A DNA stretch of 64,000 nt from Cordilura impudica. Taxonomy: Eukaryota > Arthropoda > Insecta > Diptera > Scathophagidae. Under the pieces are notes generated by a model, which saw nothing but the letters and a program-made list of their open reading frames with translations, was not told where the DNA came from and made no database searches. The stretch's first letter is position 1. Every line of letters begins with the position of its first letter. Position numbers and translations under genes: made by a program. Location of the stretch: the NCBI GenBank assembly GCA_963682025.1, contig OY821519.1:104356480-104420479 (forward strand), read 5' to 3'. Below, in pieces: positions 46,597 to 57,649 of the stretch.

Positions 46597-47872
46597 TAAT
46601 GTTAGAATACGCCTTGAACATTTTCCCCCAGAATGGATACAATGATACCTAAACCAGGTAAAGATAACACAAAGGTCGATTCGTATAGACCAATAAGTTT
46701 ACTGTCCAACTTGTCAAAATTATTCGCGAGAATTCCAGCACATCAGTTTGGTTTCAGACGAAAACACAGCACTACTAAGCAAGTTCACAGAATTGTAAGT
46801 GCCATAAGAAAAGCTTTTGAAGAGAAAAAGTACTGCTCTGTATTTTTATAGACGTCTCGCAAGCCTTCGACCGAGCTTTCACGAGGCACTCCTATATAAA
46901 GTAAAACAGTTGTTGCCCCCAAACACACATAAGCTAATGGAGATCTATCTAATTAATAGAAAATTCTCTATAAGAGAGAAAAGCTTTGTGAGCCCTCCAC
47001 AGACAATTCATGCTGGTGTACCACAAGGTAGTACCTTGGGCCGCTTCTGTACATCCTTTACACATCAGACATGCCAACAAATGAAAACACACTAACGTTG
47101 ATTTTTGCGGATGATACTGCAATTTTAAGCGTACACGAAAACCCCTCAACAGCATCTCTTCTTTTACAGAGCCATATTGAAGAGCTGGAAGATTGTGGAA
47201 GATTAAAGTAAATGAACAAAAGTTTATCCACATAACTTTTACCCTAAGAAGGGAGACTTGTCCTCAAATTCGAATTAGAAACCAGTCTATACCTCAATAT
47301 TCCTCTGTTAAATATCTTGGACTACATCTTAATCGCCGGCTTAACTGGAAAAGTCATATAGACGCTAAATTGACACAAATAAAACTGAAATTAGTCCAAT
47401 TCACATGGCTAATTGGCAGGAACTCAAAGCTAAGTCTCGATTGTAAGCTCTTGATTTATAACTCGATTTTCAAACCCTATGGTATACAGTTATGGGGAAC
47501 AGCCTCAGCTTCAAACACAGAAAGAATACAAAGATGCCAAAACAAGATTTTGAGAATGATTACAGGCGCACCATGGTACGGGAGAAACTCACATTTGCAC
47601 AGAGACTTAAATGTTTCTCTAGTAAAGTACGAAAGCACTAGATATAGTGCAAACTACTTGGGAAAGCTAGAGTCTCACCCGAATCCTCTAGCGCGTAGAT
47701 AATCAACAATCGTATCCGCCAACGCTTAAGAGGGAGAGAGACTGCTAATCTCATTAGATGATATATGGATTGATACAATTATTTTTTTTTAAAGATTTGA
47801 ATAACTTATTGTTAGTTCGCAAACCCATGTGAAGATTCAATAAATAAAGATGAGTTACAAAAAAAAAAAAAA
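46597..47872 (+). pseudogene. Jockey element J1, reverse transcriptase and 3' end
   Basis: Continuing J1: MIPKPGKDNTKVDSYRPISL and LSNLSKLFARI, then FGFRRKHSTTKQVHRIV (46745-46795), IHAGVPQGSTLGRF (47010-47050) and TLIFADDTAILSV with the catalytic Asp pair (47093-47135). VKYLGLHLNRRLNWKSHIDAKL and the RIQRCQNKILRMITGAPWYG block (47193-47702) are typical of the Jockey clade C-terminus. Shifts occur near 46845, 47095 and 47190. AATAAA (47839-47844) and a 14-A tail (47859-47872) mark the 3' end. Confidence 0.8.
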
Positions 47873-47924
47873 CAAGAAACACTATACTTAATTATTTCAA
47901 AAAACACACTCGCTTTTTAGATAT

Positions 47925-48180
47925 ATTTGGAGCCACATCTTGGAGCGCTAATGTCCGATTTAGGCCATTTTAAACACCAACCTGCCCGAAAAATGATAAC
48001 AGAGATTATCCAAAGTTTACCCAAGAAAATGGTTAATTTTGTAAATTTGCGTGATTTCAACAGACAGACAGACGGACTAATGGATATCGCTATATCGACT
48101 CCAGTTGTTATACGAATCAGGAGTATATATACGCTATTTGGTTACAAATTCAATTTCCGATAATTTACAAAAAGAATAAC
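47925..48180 (+). repeat. Mini-me/DINE-1-like core fragment (family C)
   Basis: A GACA-type short tract (48060-48076) is followed by GGATATCGCTATATCGACTC, then ACGAATCAGGAGTATATATAC. This order (GACA/GTCY tract, 'ATCGACTC', 'TGATCAAGAATATATATAC'-like block) matches the conserved core of DINE-1/mini-me repeats of flies more closely than family A or B do. The ends are not resolved. Confidence 0.5.
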
Positions 48181-49559
48181 TACCTGATATACGACAGTGT
48201 TGCGGAGAATATACATTTTTTTTTTTTGTCGCTAGCTGTCTGTTTACATTTACAACTACGAAGCATGGTCAAACGTACATATTTTTAATCAAACTAACAA
48301 ATATTAAGTGGAAGTTGGCGATTTCATATTCAATATACTAAATTATGTGCTGAGAGGATTCTATATTTTTTTCTGGTAAATGGCATGGCGTGTAAATAGC
48401 AACTCAAGTAATTTAGTTTTCTAGTGTTTTACGAAAATGTCAACAATACATAGGCAAATTATTTAAATTGATCATGAACCAGCCTTAATCATTTGAAGGA
48501 AAAAATTACATTTCAATACCAGTAATTGCATGTCTTTAAATTGCTATATCGCTTGGTAAATTCGATAATAATATTAACTGTTTTTCTTTGTGTATACTAT
48601 TATCCACTGAGTTGTAATAAAAAAACAACAAGAGCTTTACATTTTGGCAAAAAAAAATTCCAACAAAGTTTGTAATATTTATAGATTTTATGTTCATCGA
48701 TGAGATAATAATTTTCATCATGACCAGTGACTGTGAAACTAAAAATTTTTAATAAATAATTATATTTATTTGACAAAGTAATGCAGCTTTAAAGAGTTTC
48801 TTAATTTATCAATTACATAATTGTTTGAACAATCACAAAGCAAAAATGTCAACTAACTCGATATTCTAGGGAATTTAATACGATTAAAGAAATGATTTCA
48901 TTTTTGTTATTTTTTCCAATAGCGAAAAACCTAAATGTCCGGTATGTACTAGTTTAAGCAACATGGGTTTGATAAACCCAACTTAATTAAGATGAAGACA
49001 TTTATTGCAATTATTTTTGAATTTTTTTCTGTAAAGAAAACAGAATTAACAACAAATGAGTATCAAAACAAAGTCTGAAGGCTTGCTGTCATGTACTACA
49101 GATTGGATTCAAATAGTTCCATAGTGGCGATTAATTGAAATTTAGAAATCAATTTTTTTTTAATTAAATTTGGTATCGGATAAAATAAGCCACAATTTTG
49201 TATCAGCAGTTGTTAAAATCAAGCTACTGTGGTGTTTACTTATTTTGCAGTGAGCTGTCAAAATTAGCAAATTGTTGCCGTTTTTGGGAGAAGTGGAAAA
49301 ATTTCTATATTATTAAAGAACTTACTTTTTATATTAAATATTTAAAAAAAAAAAAAATTTTATGATGAAACCTACATTCTTTTTTGTTTTAAAAAAATTA
49401 TGTGGAAATATTTTTAATATTAAAAAAAAAAAAAAAAATTGGGACGTTTTCCATATGTAATGGGCCACACTTATTAAGATAGTTATAGCGAGTTTAGTTT
49501 TGTAGATTTTAAAAAAGTCTGGGATTTCGAAAAAATCCATTTTGGTTTTGGTACAAAAT
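48181..49559. other. AT-rich stretch without recognised genes
   Basis: No motif or element end recognised. A runs near 49345 and 49425 generate the 68-codon minus frame at 49334. Confidence 0.45.
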
Positions 49560-49990
49560 ATCTGCCTGCCATTTATTGAAGAAATTCTACGCAGAATTGT
49601 TATATTTGTGGAACCGCAAGCTTCTTTGGAGTTTGGGATGTCTACACTTCATGACTGATTCGTTTGTTTTGAATGGGTTTTTCAATTATCGTATAAAATC
49701 CCTATAAAAAATTGCCAAAAGGATCAGGTGAAAACAAACAAATTGTTGCTGAGACAAAATTATGTATTCAAAAAGAGTTTCCAGAAAGAACAGTTTTGAT
49801 TATTGATCAGGCAAAACCTGGCTTTGGTAAAACTAATGAAAGGAATACCGCTACATGATTTTTTCTGAACGCGGAAATTTCTGCTGATATTTCTGTTGTT
49901 TCTTTGGGTCATGAGATTTGTTTGGAAAATTATCTTGGGAAAAAATATACACCAAAAAATATTTTTTTAATATGTTTCACTTTTGTGCAC
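49560..49990 (+). pseudogene. Fragment of another uncharacterised repetitive protein
   Basis: One frame reads GENKQIVAETKLCIQKEFPE, then TVLIIDQAKPGFGKTNERNT, then after a TGA FFLNAEISADISVV and GHEICLENYLGK. The 'I.K.F....L.IDQ.KPG.G.TN..NTA..FF.N.E.SA.I' pattern is one I remember from unnamed multi-copy invertebrate proteins, without assigned function. The flanks are unreadable, no ATG is credible, and there is one in-frame stop. It could be part of the same family as 3005-3354, but this cannot be decided here. Confidence 0.4.
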
Positions 49991-50210
49991 TTATACTTTT
50001 TAATTGTTTCAATTCTCAGCGCTTTAGAGAATTATGAGTATTAATAATAATTTAACTATCCTAAATTTTTGGGGCCATGACGTTATATATAACATTAAGT
50101 AATACCTGAAAAATCGTTCACATTTGTCCGTATAAAATAAGAGCTTTTTTAAAATTTTTGAAAATACTATTTTTAGGCAGAAATACAGTTTAGATGCTAC
50201 GCTTTTAACG

Positions 50211-50478
50211 TTATTTTACGTTAACAATAAAACTATTATTTTTTTTTTATTTTTTTTATTATATTAATTTACTTATATATATATATGGCTGCCTCCTGCT
50301 GCCTTTAATACACGAACACTGAAGACGACTCGTCGATCAGAATCGCCAACTCAACCATTAACTGCTTATCAATAGTAATTGTTATTGTAAATTGGTTACA
50401 GTTGTAAAATATTAGTATTTAAAGTACTTGCTGTAAAATATTAGTATTTCTAATTTAAGTTGAGATCAAGCCTAAACA
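50211..50478 (-). repeat. 3' LTR of the BEL/Pao element
   Basis: On the minus strand it begins TGTTTAGGCTTGATC at 50478, directly after a purine-rich AAGGGCGGCGATA tract (likely the polypurine tract), and runs to about 50211. A TATATATA stretch lies near 50275-50285. It matches the 5' LTR from 50211 to 50354; the remaining 124 bp (the U3 side) has no counterpart at the other end. The last ~10 bases (TTAATCAACA in the 5' LTR) are changed. Confidence 0.75.
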
Positions 50479-50508
50479 TATCGCCGCCCTTGATGGATCC
50501 GGGGATGC

Positions 50509-51579
50509 ATCAAACCTCAATTGGTATAGGTGCCAACTTATGGATAGCTCTTCGAATCTGCCCATTCTTCGTTTTTACATCCACTATACGTACTGAATCT
50601 TTAGCGTCACGTATTACATTCGAAACTCTACCCATTAGCCACTGCTTTGGAGGTAAGTTGTCTTCTGCTACCAAAACCAGATCACCCTCATTTAAGTTTA
50701 TCTGCTTCTTTGTCCACTTGACCTTTTGCTGTAATTCATGAAGATACTCCGTCGACCACCTCTTCCAGAAATGCTGTTGTATGGCAGAAATACGTAGACA
50801 TCTATCTAGGTGAGAAAATTATTTATACTCAAAAGTAGGCTCAGTAATACCAACCAACGGACCACCAGTCAAAAAATGGGCTGGTGTCAAAACACTTTCA
50901 TCATTCGGGTCATTTGAAATCGCCGTCAATGGTCTGGAATTTAGTATTTCTTCCACTTCAGCAACAACTGTTGCAAGTTCCTCAAATGTTAGATGCGATT
51001 GACCCAATATACGTGCCAAATGATATTTTGCAGACTTTACTGCCACCTCCCATAATCCACCAAAGTGGGGGGATCTAGGCGGTATATGTCGAAACTCGAT
51101 ATTATTTGCAATACAACATTTTGAGATTTTACCTTGAACTTGGTCATCAAAAACTTCTGCTTCATCTCTTCTAAATCTCGGCGTGTACCCACAAAATTAG
51201 TAGCATTATCACAAAACAGCTTTGAGCATAATCCACGTCGAGCCACGAACCTCTTTAACGAAGCTAAGAATGCCTCAGCGGTTAAATCTGAGACAACCTC
51301 CATATGTACAGCTTTCGTACAAAAACAAATAAAAACAGCAATGTAACTTTTTGTTGTACCGCAACCACGAAGTTTATAGGTCGTTATAACGGGTCCACAG
51401 AAGTCCACACCTGTAACAGTAAACGGCTTTGCAACGGCTACTCTAGGAAAGGGCAAATCTCCCATAATCTGATTACTTAGCTTTGGACGACACCTAAAAC
51501 ATTGCACACAACTGCTAGTTACTGACCGTATCAATCGGCGAGCATGAAGAATCCAAAACCACTGTCTAATTATAGCCAT
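50509..51579 (-). pseudogene. BEL/Pao integrase and DUF5641-like C-terminus
   Basis: The frame 51037-51579 gives a zinc-binding remnant (CVQCFRCRPK), TVTGVDFCGPV (first catalytic Asp) and SKLFCDNATNFVG (second). After a frameshift near 51110, the minus strand reads PHFGGLWEVAVKSAKYHLAR with the catalytic Glu, continuing EILNSRPLTAIS and LTPAHFLTGGPL (50819-51046). A TAA at 50819 precedes VKWTKKQINLNEGDLVLVAE, LPPKQWLMGRV and RRAIHKLAPIPIEV (to about 50509), the domain that usually ends BEL/Pao integrases. All three acidic catalytic residues are present but in broken frames. Confidence 0.85.
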
Positions 51580-51672
51580 TAAAGCTTGGGTTCCAGCATG
51601 TAAATATTTCAGGTTAAAAAATGTTATAATGTTTTGGATAGTTACTGAGTTGTTTGGTAGAGGAATTTGATG

Positions 51673-53910
51673 TTACGAATCATACGGTAAATCAGCATTA
51701 GCTAGCCGTCCTCCAACACAAAACAAAGGTATGCCATACTTACATTCTATGAAAAGACTGAGGCTTCTTATTTTACTCGTTGATGGCAATTCACTATTTT
51801 TGGATATCAAAGAAATTTCCTCTCGGAAATAATGTTGTTTCACACAAAAAACGACACGCACTAATGCTTCATCTAAGTTTTTATTCATGTCTTCAGTAAT
51901 CTTCCGGAAACGTAGCATATACATTACTACTTTTTGCAACTTCTCAATATCGCTAAAAGTTTCAATCCATTTTAAAAAATCTGGTTTGTGTTCTTCATCC
52001 TTGCAAACACCTTCAGTATAAACATTTTTCTCATTGAAACCTCCATTAATCAGCAATGTCGTACCACAGCGTCTTCTTTCTTTTTCAGAATCAGCCCCTT
52101 TTCGTCGAAGTTTGTTTGCTGGCCAATCACAACAAGGTCTCTTCAAGAAATTAGGCCCTTCAAACCACATAGAATTGAGCAATTCATTTGCATACGCCTC
52201 TCTGGATACAATATCCGCTGGATTAGATTTAGAGGGGACGTGACGCCAAATATACATTTTAGTCTCCTCCTGAATCAGCGAAACCCTGTTGGCCACGAAT
52301 GTATTCCAGTTTGAAGGATGCTCATTCAGCCAATCTAGCACGATCTCCGAATCGGTCCACAAATAAGTACCATCAATCGCAATAGGAAAATTAGCTTTCG
52401 TTTTCGTTACCAGCTTCGACAGCAGCTCAGCACCCAACAATTCCAGTCTTGGTAGATATTGTGTCTTCAAAGGTGCTACCCTCGATTTTTCACTCCACAA
52501 ATGCACCTTAACATCATCATCCTTGCATATTGCACGAATATAAACGCAGCATCCGTAGGCTCTTTTCGATGCATCGGAAAATCCGTGCATTTTAACTCGA
52601 ACAAATTTTTTATTAGCCAAAATAAATCTGGGAACACTTACATTTCCGACATCTTTCTCACGTAATTCAGTCCACTGACTATGGAGATTCATTGGTAGCG
52701 ATTCGTCCCAATCGACCTTCAAAATCCATAGATCTTGCATAAAAATCTTTGCACTTACAATCAAAGGGCTTATTAGGCCAGGGGGGTCGAACAACTTTGA
52801 TAATTCTGCTAACACTATTATTTTTGTCACTGCTCTTGTATCATCCAAATCTGGCCAAACGTAACGAAACGTATCTCCCACTGGAGCCCAAATAATACCA
52901 AGAGTCCTTATTATCTCCTCATCATTTAATCGAAGAGTTTTCTCTTTATCCGCAGTTGGTACAAAATTTAAAAATCTTTCGCTATTTGAAAACCATTTCC
53001 TCAGAGTGAATTTAGCAGTATCGAGAACCATTGCCAGTTGTTCATAAATTTCAAAAATTTCATCTTCATCATTTGACCCACTGATCAAATCATCCATATA
53101 GAAATCAGACAATATCTTTTTTGATCCAACCGGATATTTTTCAGCATTATCTATACCCAACTTCTTCAAGAACCTAGTTGCTAAATAAGCAGCCGATGTT
53201 GTACCATAAGTGATGGTTCGCAAGCGAGACGCCTTGAGTTTTTCTTCTGGGGAACTCCTCCATAAAATCGCTTGGTAATCTGCATCATTGTCAGCAACCC
53301 ATGCCTGTCGATACATTTTTGTTACATCAGCCATAATTGCATATTTATAACATCTAAATCGCATAATAATTGCTAACAGGTCATCTTGGACCAGAGGCCC
53401 TTTCATCATGACTTCATTTAATGACAGACCACTATCTGTCCTGCAGCTACAATCGAAAACAACTCGTAATTTCTTACTTGTTGATTCTGGTCGCAGCACA
53501 TATTGATGGGGGCTAAAATATTTAATATTACAGATATCAGTCGCATTTACCTCCGTCATATGACCTAGGGCTAGGTATTCATCCATAAATTCTATATAAG
53601 CGTCCTTTGTAGATCGATCTTTATTTAGCCTACGTTCCAGTGATAATAATCTACGTTCGGCAGCACTATATGATGAACCTAACTCGTTTACTGATGATTT
53701 AAATGGAATTTTTACGATAAAACGACCAGAAGCATCTATGCGTATTGTTTCCTGGAAAATTCGTTCGCATTCTTCCTCTTCGTCAGTTAAAAATTTGGAT
53801 TTTGGAGAAATTTGCTCCATTTTCCAAAATTTTTGAATCCAGAAATTAATTTTTTCATCTTCAAGATTTTCGCTTTTCACCAACAAATTATTCACCTTTT
53901 GGACTGGCAC
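51673..53910 (-). pseudogene. BEL/Pao reverse transcriptase-RNase H (long open frame)
   Basis: The 745-codon frame covers LRVVFDCSCR, ADVTKMYRQ (first RT Asp, residue about 194), TYGTTSAAYLATR, and SDFYMDDLISG with the YMDD box (about 269-272). It then covers the thumb (KFTLRKWFSN), HGFSDASKRAYGCCVYIRA (RNase H Asp) and LPRLELLGAEL (Glu), LWTDSEIVLDWL (Asp), and the SNPADIVSR block. The N-terminal ~60 residues correspond to the protease-RT linker. The start MPVQKVNN is not natural: reading ADRAKECLVPVQKV upstream needs a frameshift near 53945. The C-terminus ends in NADLPYDS, where integrase should continue. Confidence 0.9.
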
Positions 53911-53945
53911 TAAGCACTCCTTAGCTCTGTCTGCAATAATCCACC

Positions 53946-54400
53946 CTAGTAAGTTTCCTGAAGTCTGGGCAACGAATCTTCAAGATGAATTCTACCTACC
54001 GATAACAAATCGAAGAAGATTTCAGCCCCAATTAAAATATCGACTTTTTCCGGTTTATTGAACATTGGATCAGCCAATTGAACATTATTTGGCAATTTCC
54101 ATCCAGAAACATCAAAATACTGATCTGGTTTTGAACTTGTAATTTTCGGGAAAACATAAAATGCAAGGCTAATTTCATATTCATTAACTCTCGACTTAAT
54201 TGAAGCCACCGTTTGCTTTTTAAATATGGTTGTTACATCCCCTACGCCACTTGCATCAACTTTACAAGACTTTCTTTTGAGGAGCAGCTTCTGCGCCAGA
54301 TTCCCTCACATTAAGTTCACCTGAGATGCAGAGTATAGAATGGCACGAGCTCGATGATATGTACCACAATTATCTTTAACCAACACAATGGCCGTTGCTA
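53946..54400 (-). pseudogene. BEL/Pao aspartic protease, catalytic Asp replaced
   Basis: The minus strand reads HRARAILYSASQVNLM, stop, then QKLLLKRKSC and the open frame 53946-54209 (SIKSRVNEYEISLAFYVFPK.., KVDILIGAEIFFDLLS, LPRLQET). The motif normally reads L-L/I-L-D-S-A/G-S-Q in BEL/Pao proteases; here the catalytic position is Tyr (codon at 54333-54335). A stop follows four codons later. ILIGAEIFFDL is the conserved second half of the fold. The protein would normally cut the gag-pol precursor; this copy cannot. Confidence 0.75.
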
Positions 54401-54464
54401 GAAAAACCTCAGGTTCAGCCGTGAGATTCATCAATGATGATCGATAAGCAGCCTGTGTTGAGGT

Positions 54465-55325
54465 TCATGGTAAATCATTGACTATTTGTATTGCCGTTTC
54501 TGTAGTGGACTCTTTATGCAAAAGTATATGATGAGACAATTTACACTTTGCGCACTTGACAGCAGAACAATCTTTCAGTAGATGTCCTTTTTTAAGACCA
54601 ATGAAGCTTAATTTAGCTTTATGTGCTGCGTTATAACGCTCATATAACGACAGATTTCTAAAATGTTTACAATCTTGCAGATTATGGCCGCTACCATGAC
54701 ACATTGAGCATGAAGATTTCACAACCGACAGTGATTTTTGATTGTATCGTCTGTGTTTATACTCTTTTTGATCATTCAAAACTTTCGAGTCCATCCGACC
54801 CGATTTGGATTCTCTTGCTTCAAGATTCTGACGACGTCTTACCAAAATCGCAGAGCACTCGTCCCATGTTGACAGCTTGCTGTAGTCCACTGACTCTTCC
54901 CATTTGACCTGCGATTCAACGTCCACTCGTTCCATCACCATATGGATTAGCATGGCATTTTTTATGTCTTCGTACTCGCCTAGCGACAGCATCGCACTCA
55001 AATGTGCATTCACTGCATCAACAACATGTCTAAGATGAGCTGCAGATGATTTTGTTGACTTTGGGATAGCAAAGAGTGCCGTAACATGTTCCTCGAACAT
55101 CAAAGCCTTTTTGTCAAAACACTCTTTCAATCGTTCAATCGCTTTTGGATAATTGTCATCTGTGACGTCAAAATCTGCAATCGACGACAGAGGCCTGGAG
55201 CCTAAATGCTCTTTTAGAATTAAAAAGCGTTCACAATTGACAAACATTTCATCCTGGTGAATTAATTTAATTAAAAAATGCGATAAATTTTGTAAATTCA
55301 GAATACTTCCCTTCGAATGTCGGTC
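54465..55325 (-). pseudogene. BEL/Pao gag, capsid-like part and zinc knuckles
   Basis: After a TGA at the end of the N-terminal frame, LPTFEGKYSEFTKF-like residues start the DUF1759-type capsid region. The open frame 54465-55247 continues FLILKEHLGSRPLSSI, FEEHVTALFAIPKST and LIHMVMERVDVES. Two zinc-knuckle-like motifs follow: CSMCHGSGHNLQDCK (residues about 181-195), and a second, CSAVKCAKCKLSHHILLH, of mixed Cys/His spacing. It would form the particle core and bind RNA. Confidence 0.75.
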
Positions 55326-55755
55326 ATTTTACCTCCCGATGAACTCTAGAGCCTGCTGCACATGACGCTGTCGCATCCATGATAGTATTATCTGTAACTG
55401 ATGATTGCCTTTTTGCCAGCATGGACATAATTTTCGATTTTGTGGCTATATAGATATCTTCAATTTCAACAGTCACTACATCGACGGACACATCAGCATA
55501 TTGACTCAATTTTCCAATATCATACTGCACGCTCATTATCTTTTTGAAGTAATCTTCAAGCATTCGCATTCTAATGTTGAGTTCTTCAGTTGATAAACTC
55601 GTACCCTTTTTATTTATCAACGCCTTAATCTGGGTAAGATTACTTTTGATGCTGGTTCTTAATCCCTTTAGTTCGTTTATTTTTTGCAACGATTTTGTAC
55701 CAGCATCTTTATCGCTGTCACTTAATTCATGTACATCATCTTGAGGAGGAGCCAT
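55324..55755 (-). pseudogene. BEL/Pao gag N-terminus
   Basis: The frame begins MAPPQDDVHELSDSDKDAGT, about 375 bases inside the 5' LTR, which is a credible gag start. It is helical and charged (LKGLRTSIKSNLTQIKAL, LNIRMRMLEDYFKKIM), as is usual for the N-terminal coiled region of BEL/Pao gag. It stops at REVK followed by TGA, exactly where the DUF1759 start (PTFEGKYSEF) continues in the same frame, so a nonsense change is inferred. Confidence 0.75.
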
Positions 55756-56129
55756 TGAATTTTCTCAGGTTAAAATTACTTGTCAAAAACAAATTTTTCA
55801 ATAAACGTTTACAAGTGTTTTCTTTTATTTAACAACTGTCATATAATTTTGATGTTTGTTTTGACTTGCTTGTTCACAATCCAAAAATTACAGCTGTTTC
55901 TTTGTACAGGACTGTGTTAGATACAGAAAGCTTTGATCTGGGTTTATGTCTTCGCTAATCTCAAGTAAGGACATAGATATGTGAAGAGTTTAAGCCTAAT
56001 TAATTTTATCCGTTTGTACACACATCAGATAAAAAAAAAAGTAACACCATTTAGTTAGATAACAGCACACCAGTTGTTTAACAAAATCCGAAGAAATTAT
56101 ATATTAGCTGATAATAAATGGGATCACGT

Positions 56130-56147
56130 TCCCGGGTTTCGGCACCA
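56130..56147 (-). promoter_or_regulatory. Primer binding site, tRNA-Phe
   Basis: The minus strand reads TGGTGCCGAAACCCGGGA, complementary to the 3' end of animal tRNA-Phe (TCCCGGGTTTCGGCACCA) over 18 bases. It lies three bases inside the 5' LTR end (56151). It is the site where reverse transcription would be primed. Confidence 0.75.
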
Positions 56148-56150
56148 AAA

Positions 56151-56322
56151 TGTTGATTAAGTTATTTTACGTTAACAATAAAACTATTATTTTTTTTTTA
56201 TTTTTTACTATTATAAATCCAATTTATTATATTAATTTACTTATATATATATATGGCTGCCTGCTGCTGCCTTTAATACACGAACACTCAAGACGACTCG
56301 TCGATCAGAATCGCCAACTCAA
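56151..56322 (-). repeat. 5' LTR of the BEL/Pao element, U3-truncated
   Basis: It ends (minus strand) ...TTAATCAACA at 56151, next to the primer site. It matches the 3' LTR through TATATATATATGGCTGCC and ACGACTCGTCGATCAGAATC up to about 56322, then similarity stops. The U3 part of about 124 bp present in the 3' LTR is missing, so the promoter is probably lost. Confidence 0.75.
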
Positions 56323-56777
56323 TCAACTTATTCTATATCATAAGTTATTGCCTCAGCAAAGATGGATCCAGGACCCTGTCTTGGATCGTTTGGAGTAGGA
56401 TATTTTCCTTAGAATGTAAAAAAAAAAAATAAAAAATAAATAAATAATAAGTATTCTTATTAAAATTCAGTATATGTAAAAATTTATCTCCAAAAAATCG
56501 TGTAGGAAAATTATTGCATGTTCGGAAAATATTAGTGCAAGGAAACAAGCATGAAAAAAACAAATTTTAAAATTTTCAGTTGAATCTTAGTTTATATTTT
56601 TCTTATCATCATTGTTGTCACCATCTTTATCATAATTATCATCAGCAATATTTTTCAAAACTATAACTCTGTATTATTTTCTGTTATACCTATTTAAAAT
56701 ACCTCCATTTGATTTTTCCCGGCTTCATTTTCGAGCAAACTGCTGACTATTATTATTAAAATATTAGTTTTTGCTTC
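56323..56777. other. AT-rich stretch without recognised genes
   Basis: A degenerate ATC/CAT-rich tract occurs at 56595-56650. No coding motif. Confidence 0.5.
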
Positions 56778-56785
56778 CTGAGCAT

Positions 56786-57506
56786 TAGGGTGGGTTGATT
56801 TAAAAATCGCCGAAGTGACAAGGAAAATCGTATTCTAGGGATCAAAATAAGAAACTATTGCGGAGGAACCATACCTCTAAAACGAAGTCTGATGTCCCGA
56901 CTTTTGACCCGTCTGTCTGTCTGTCTCACTTTGACCCATTTAGAGTGCCCCAATCGAGTCCAAATGTATGATCGACCCCTTCTAACTTTAAAGGGCCAAC
57001 CTATCAATGCCATTGGCACACTCCCTGGAATCACCCTGGGGGTACCCCATGCAAACATTGCAAAAAATCACCATTTTTTGTTTAGAATTGGGCTGACTAT
57101 GTTTGATTTAATATTAAAATTAACACTCATACGTATACGTATCTTCTACTCTGCTAATAAATAATAATCATACGGCTCGACTATGTTATGTTATTCAAAG
57201 AGATCGATCGGATGAGGTAAATAACTTTTAGATCACTTCGTGACTATGCGTGACTATGCGTGACTCTGCTTGACTACCCCAAAATTAATCTGTAGTCACA
57301 ACAACACTATGGGCTAAGTCTCAGATCAATTGCATGAGGGGGAATGGGGTTGCCCCATGGCAGACAGTCAGACAGTTCAAAGGTACGGGCATCGGAATTC
57401 GTTTAAGAGGTGTTCCTTGGGCAAAGTTTCTTATTTTGATCCCTAGAATATGATTTTCCTTGTCACTTGAGCTATTATTTGGCTCCCTACAATTCGACCC
57501 ACCCTA
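56786..57506. mobile_element. hAT-type MITE with 8-bp target duplication
   Basis: The unit starts TAGGGTGGGTTGA and ends in its complement (TCGACCCACCCTA reading outward), flanked by perfect CTGAGCAT duplications at 56778-56785 and 57507-57514. Inner inverted repeats continue (GTGACAAGGAAAATC, ATTCTAGGGATCAAAATAAG near 56816-56850, matched inverted at 57438-57472). Eight-bp duplications and TAGGG/CAGGG-like ends are typical of hAT. The interior (57000-57360) has no coding capacity. Confidence 0.85.
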
Positions 57507-57649
57507 CTGAGCATTGTCTCCATATGGTAAAAAAATTTATGCAAATTGGGAGGAATGCACAACCTTGGATATTTTACAGATCAGTCTTTACCAATAGCTG
57601 GCATAACATGGAGTGAAACCAAAAATAGTCCTCGTACGATATATAAATT

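Larger units (their letters stand above)
50211..56322 (-). mobile_element. BEL/Pao LTR retrotransposon, nearly complete
   Basis: A 6.1-kb minus-strand element with LTR sequence at both ends, a primer binding site next to the 5' LTR, and domains in the BEL/Pao order: gag (55755-54465), protease (about 54400-53946), RT and RNase H (53910-51673), integrase (51579-50819) and a C-terminal DUF5641-type domain (50818-50509). Comparable LTR parts differ by about two substitutions and one 12-16-bp indel over ~145 bp, suggesting a moderately recent insertion. At least five stops or shifts now break the polyprotein. The 5' LTR lacks its U3 part. Confidence 0.85.
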
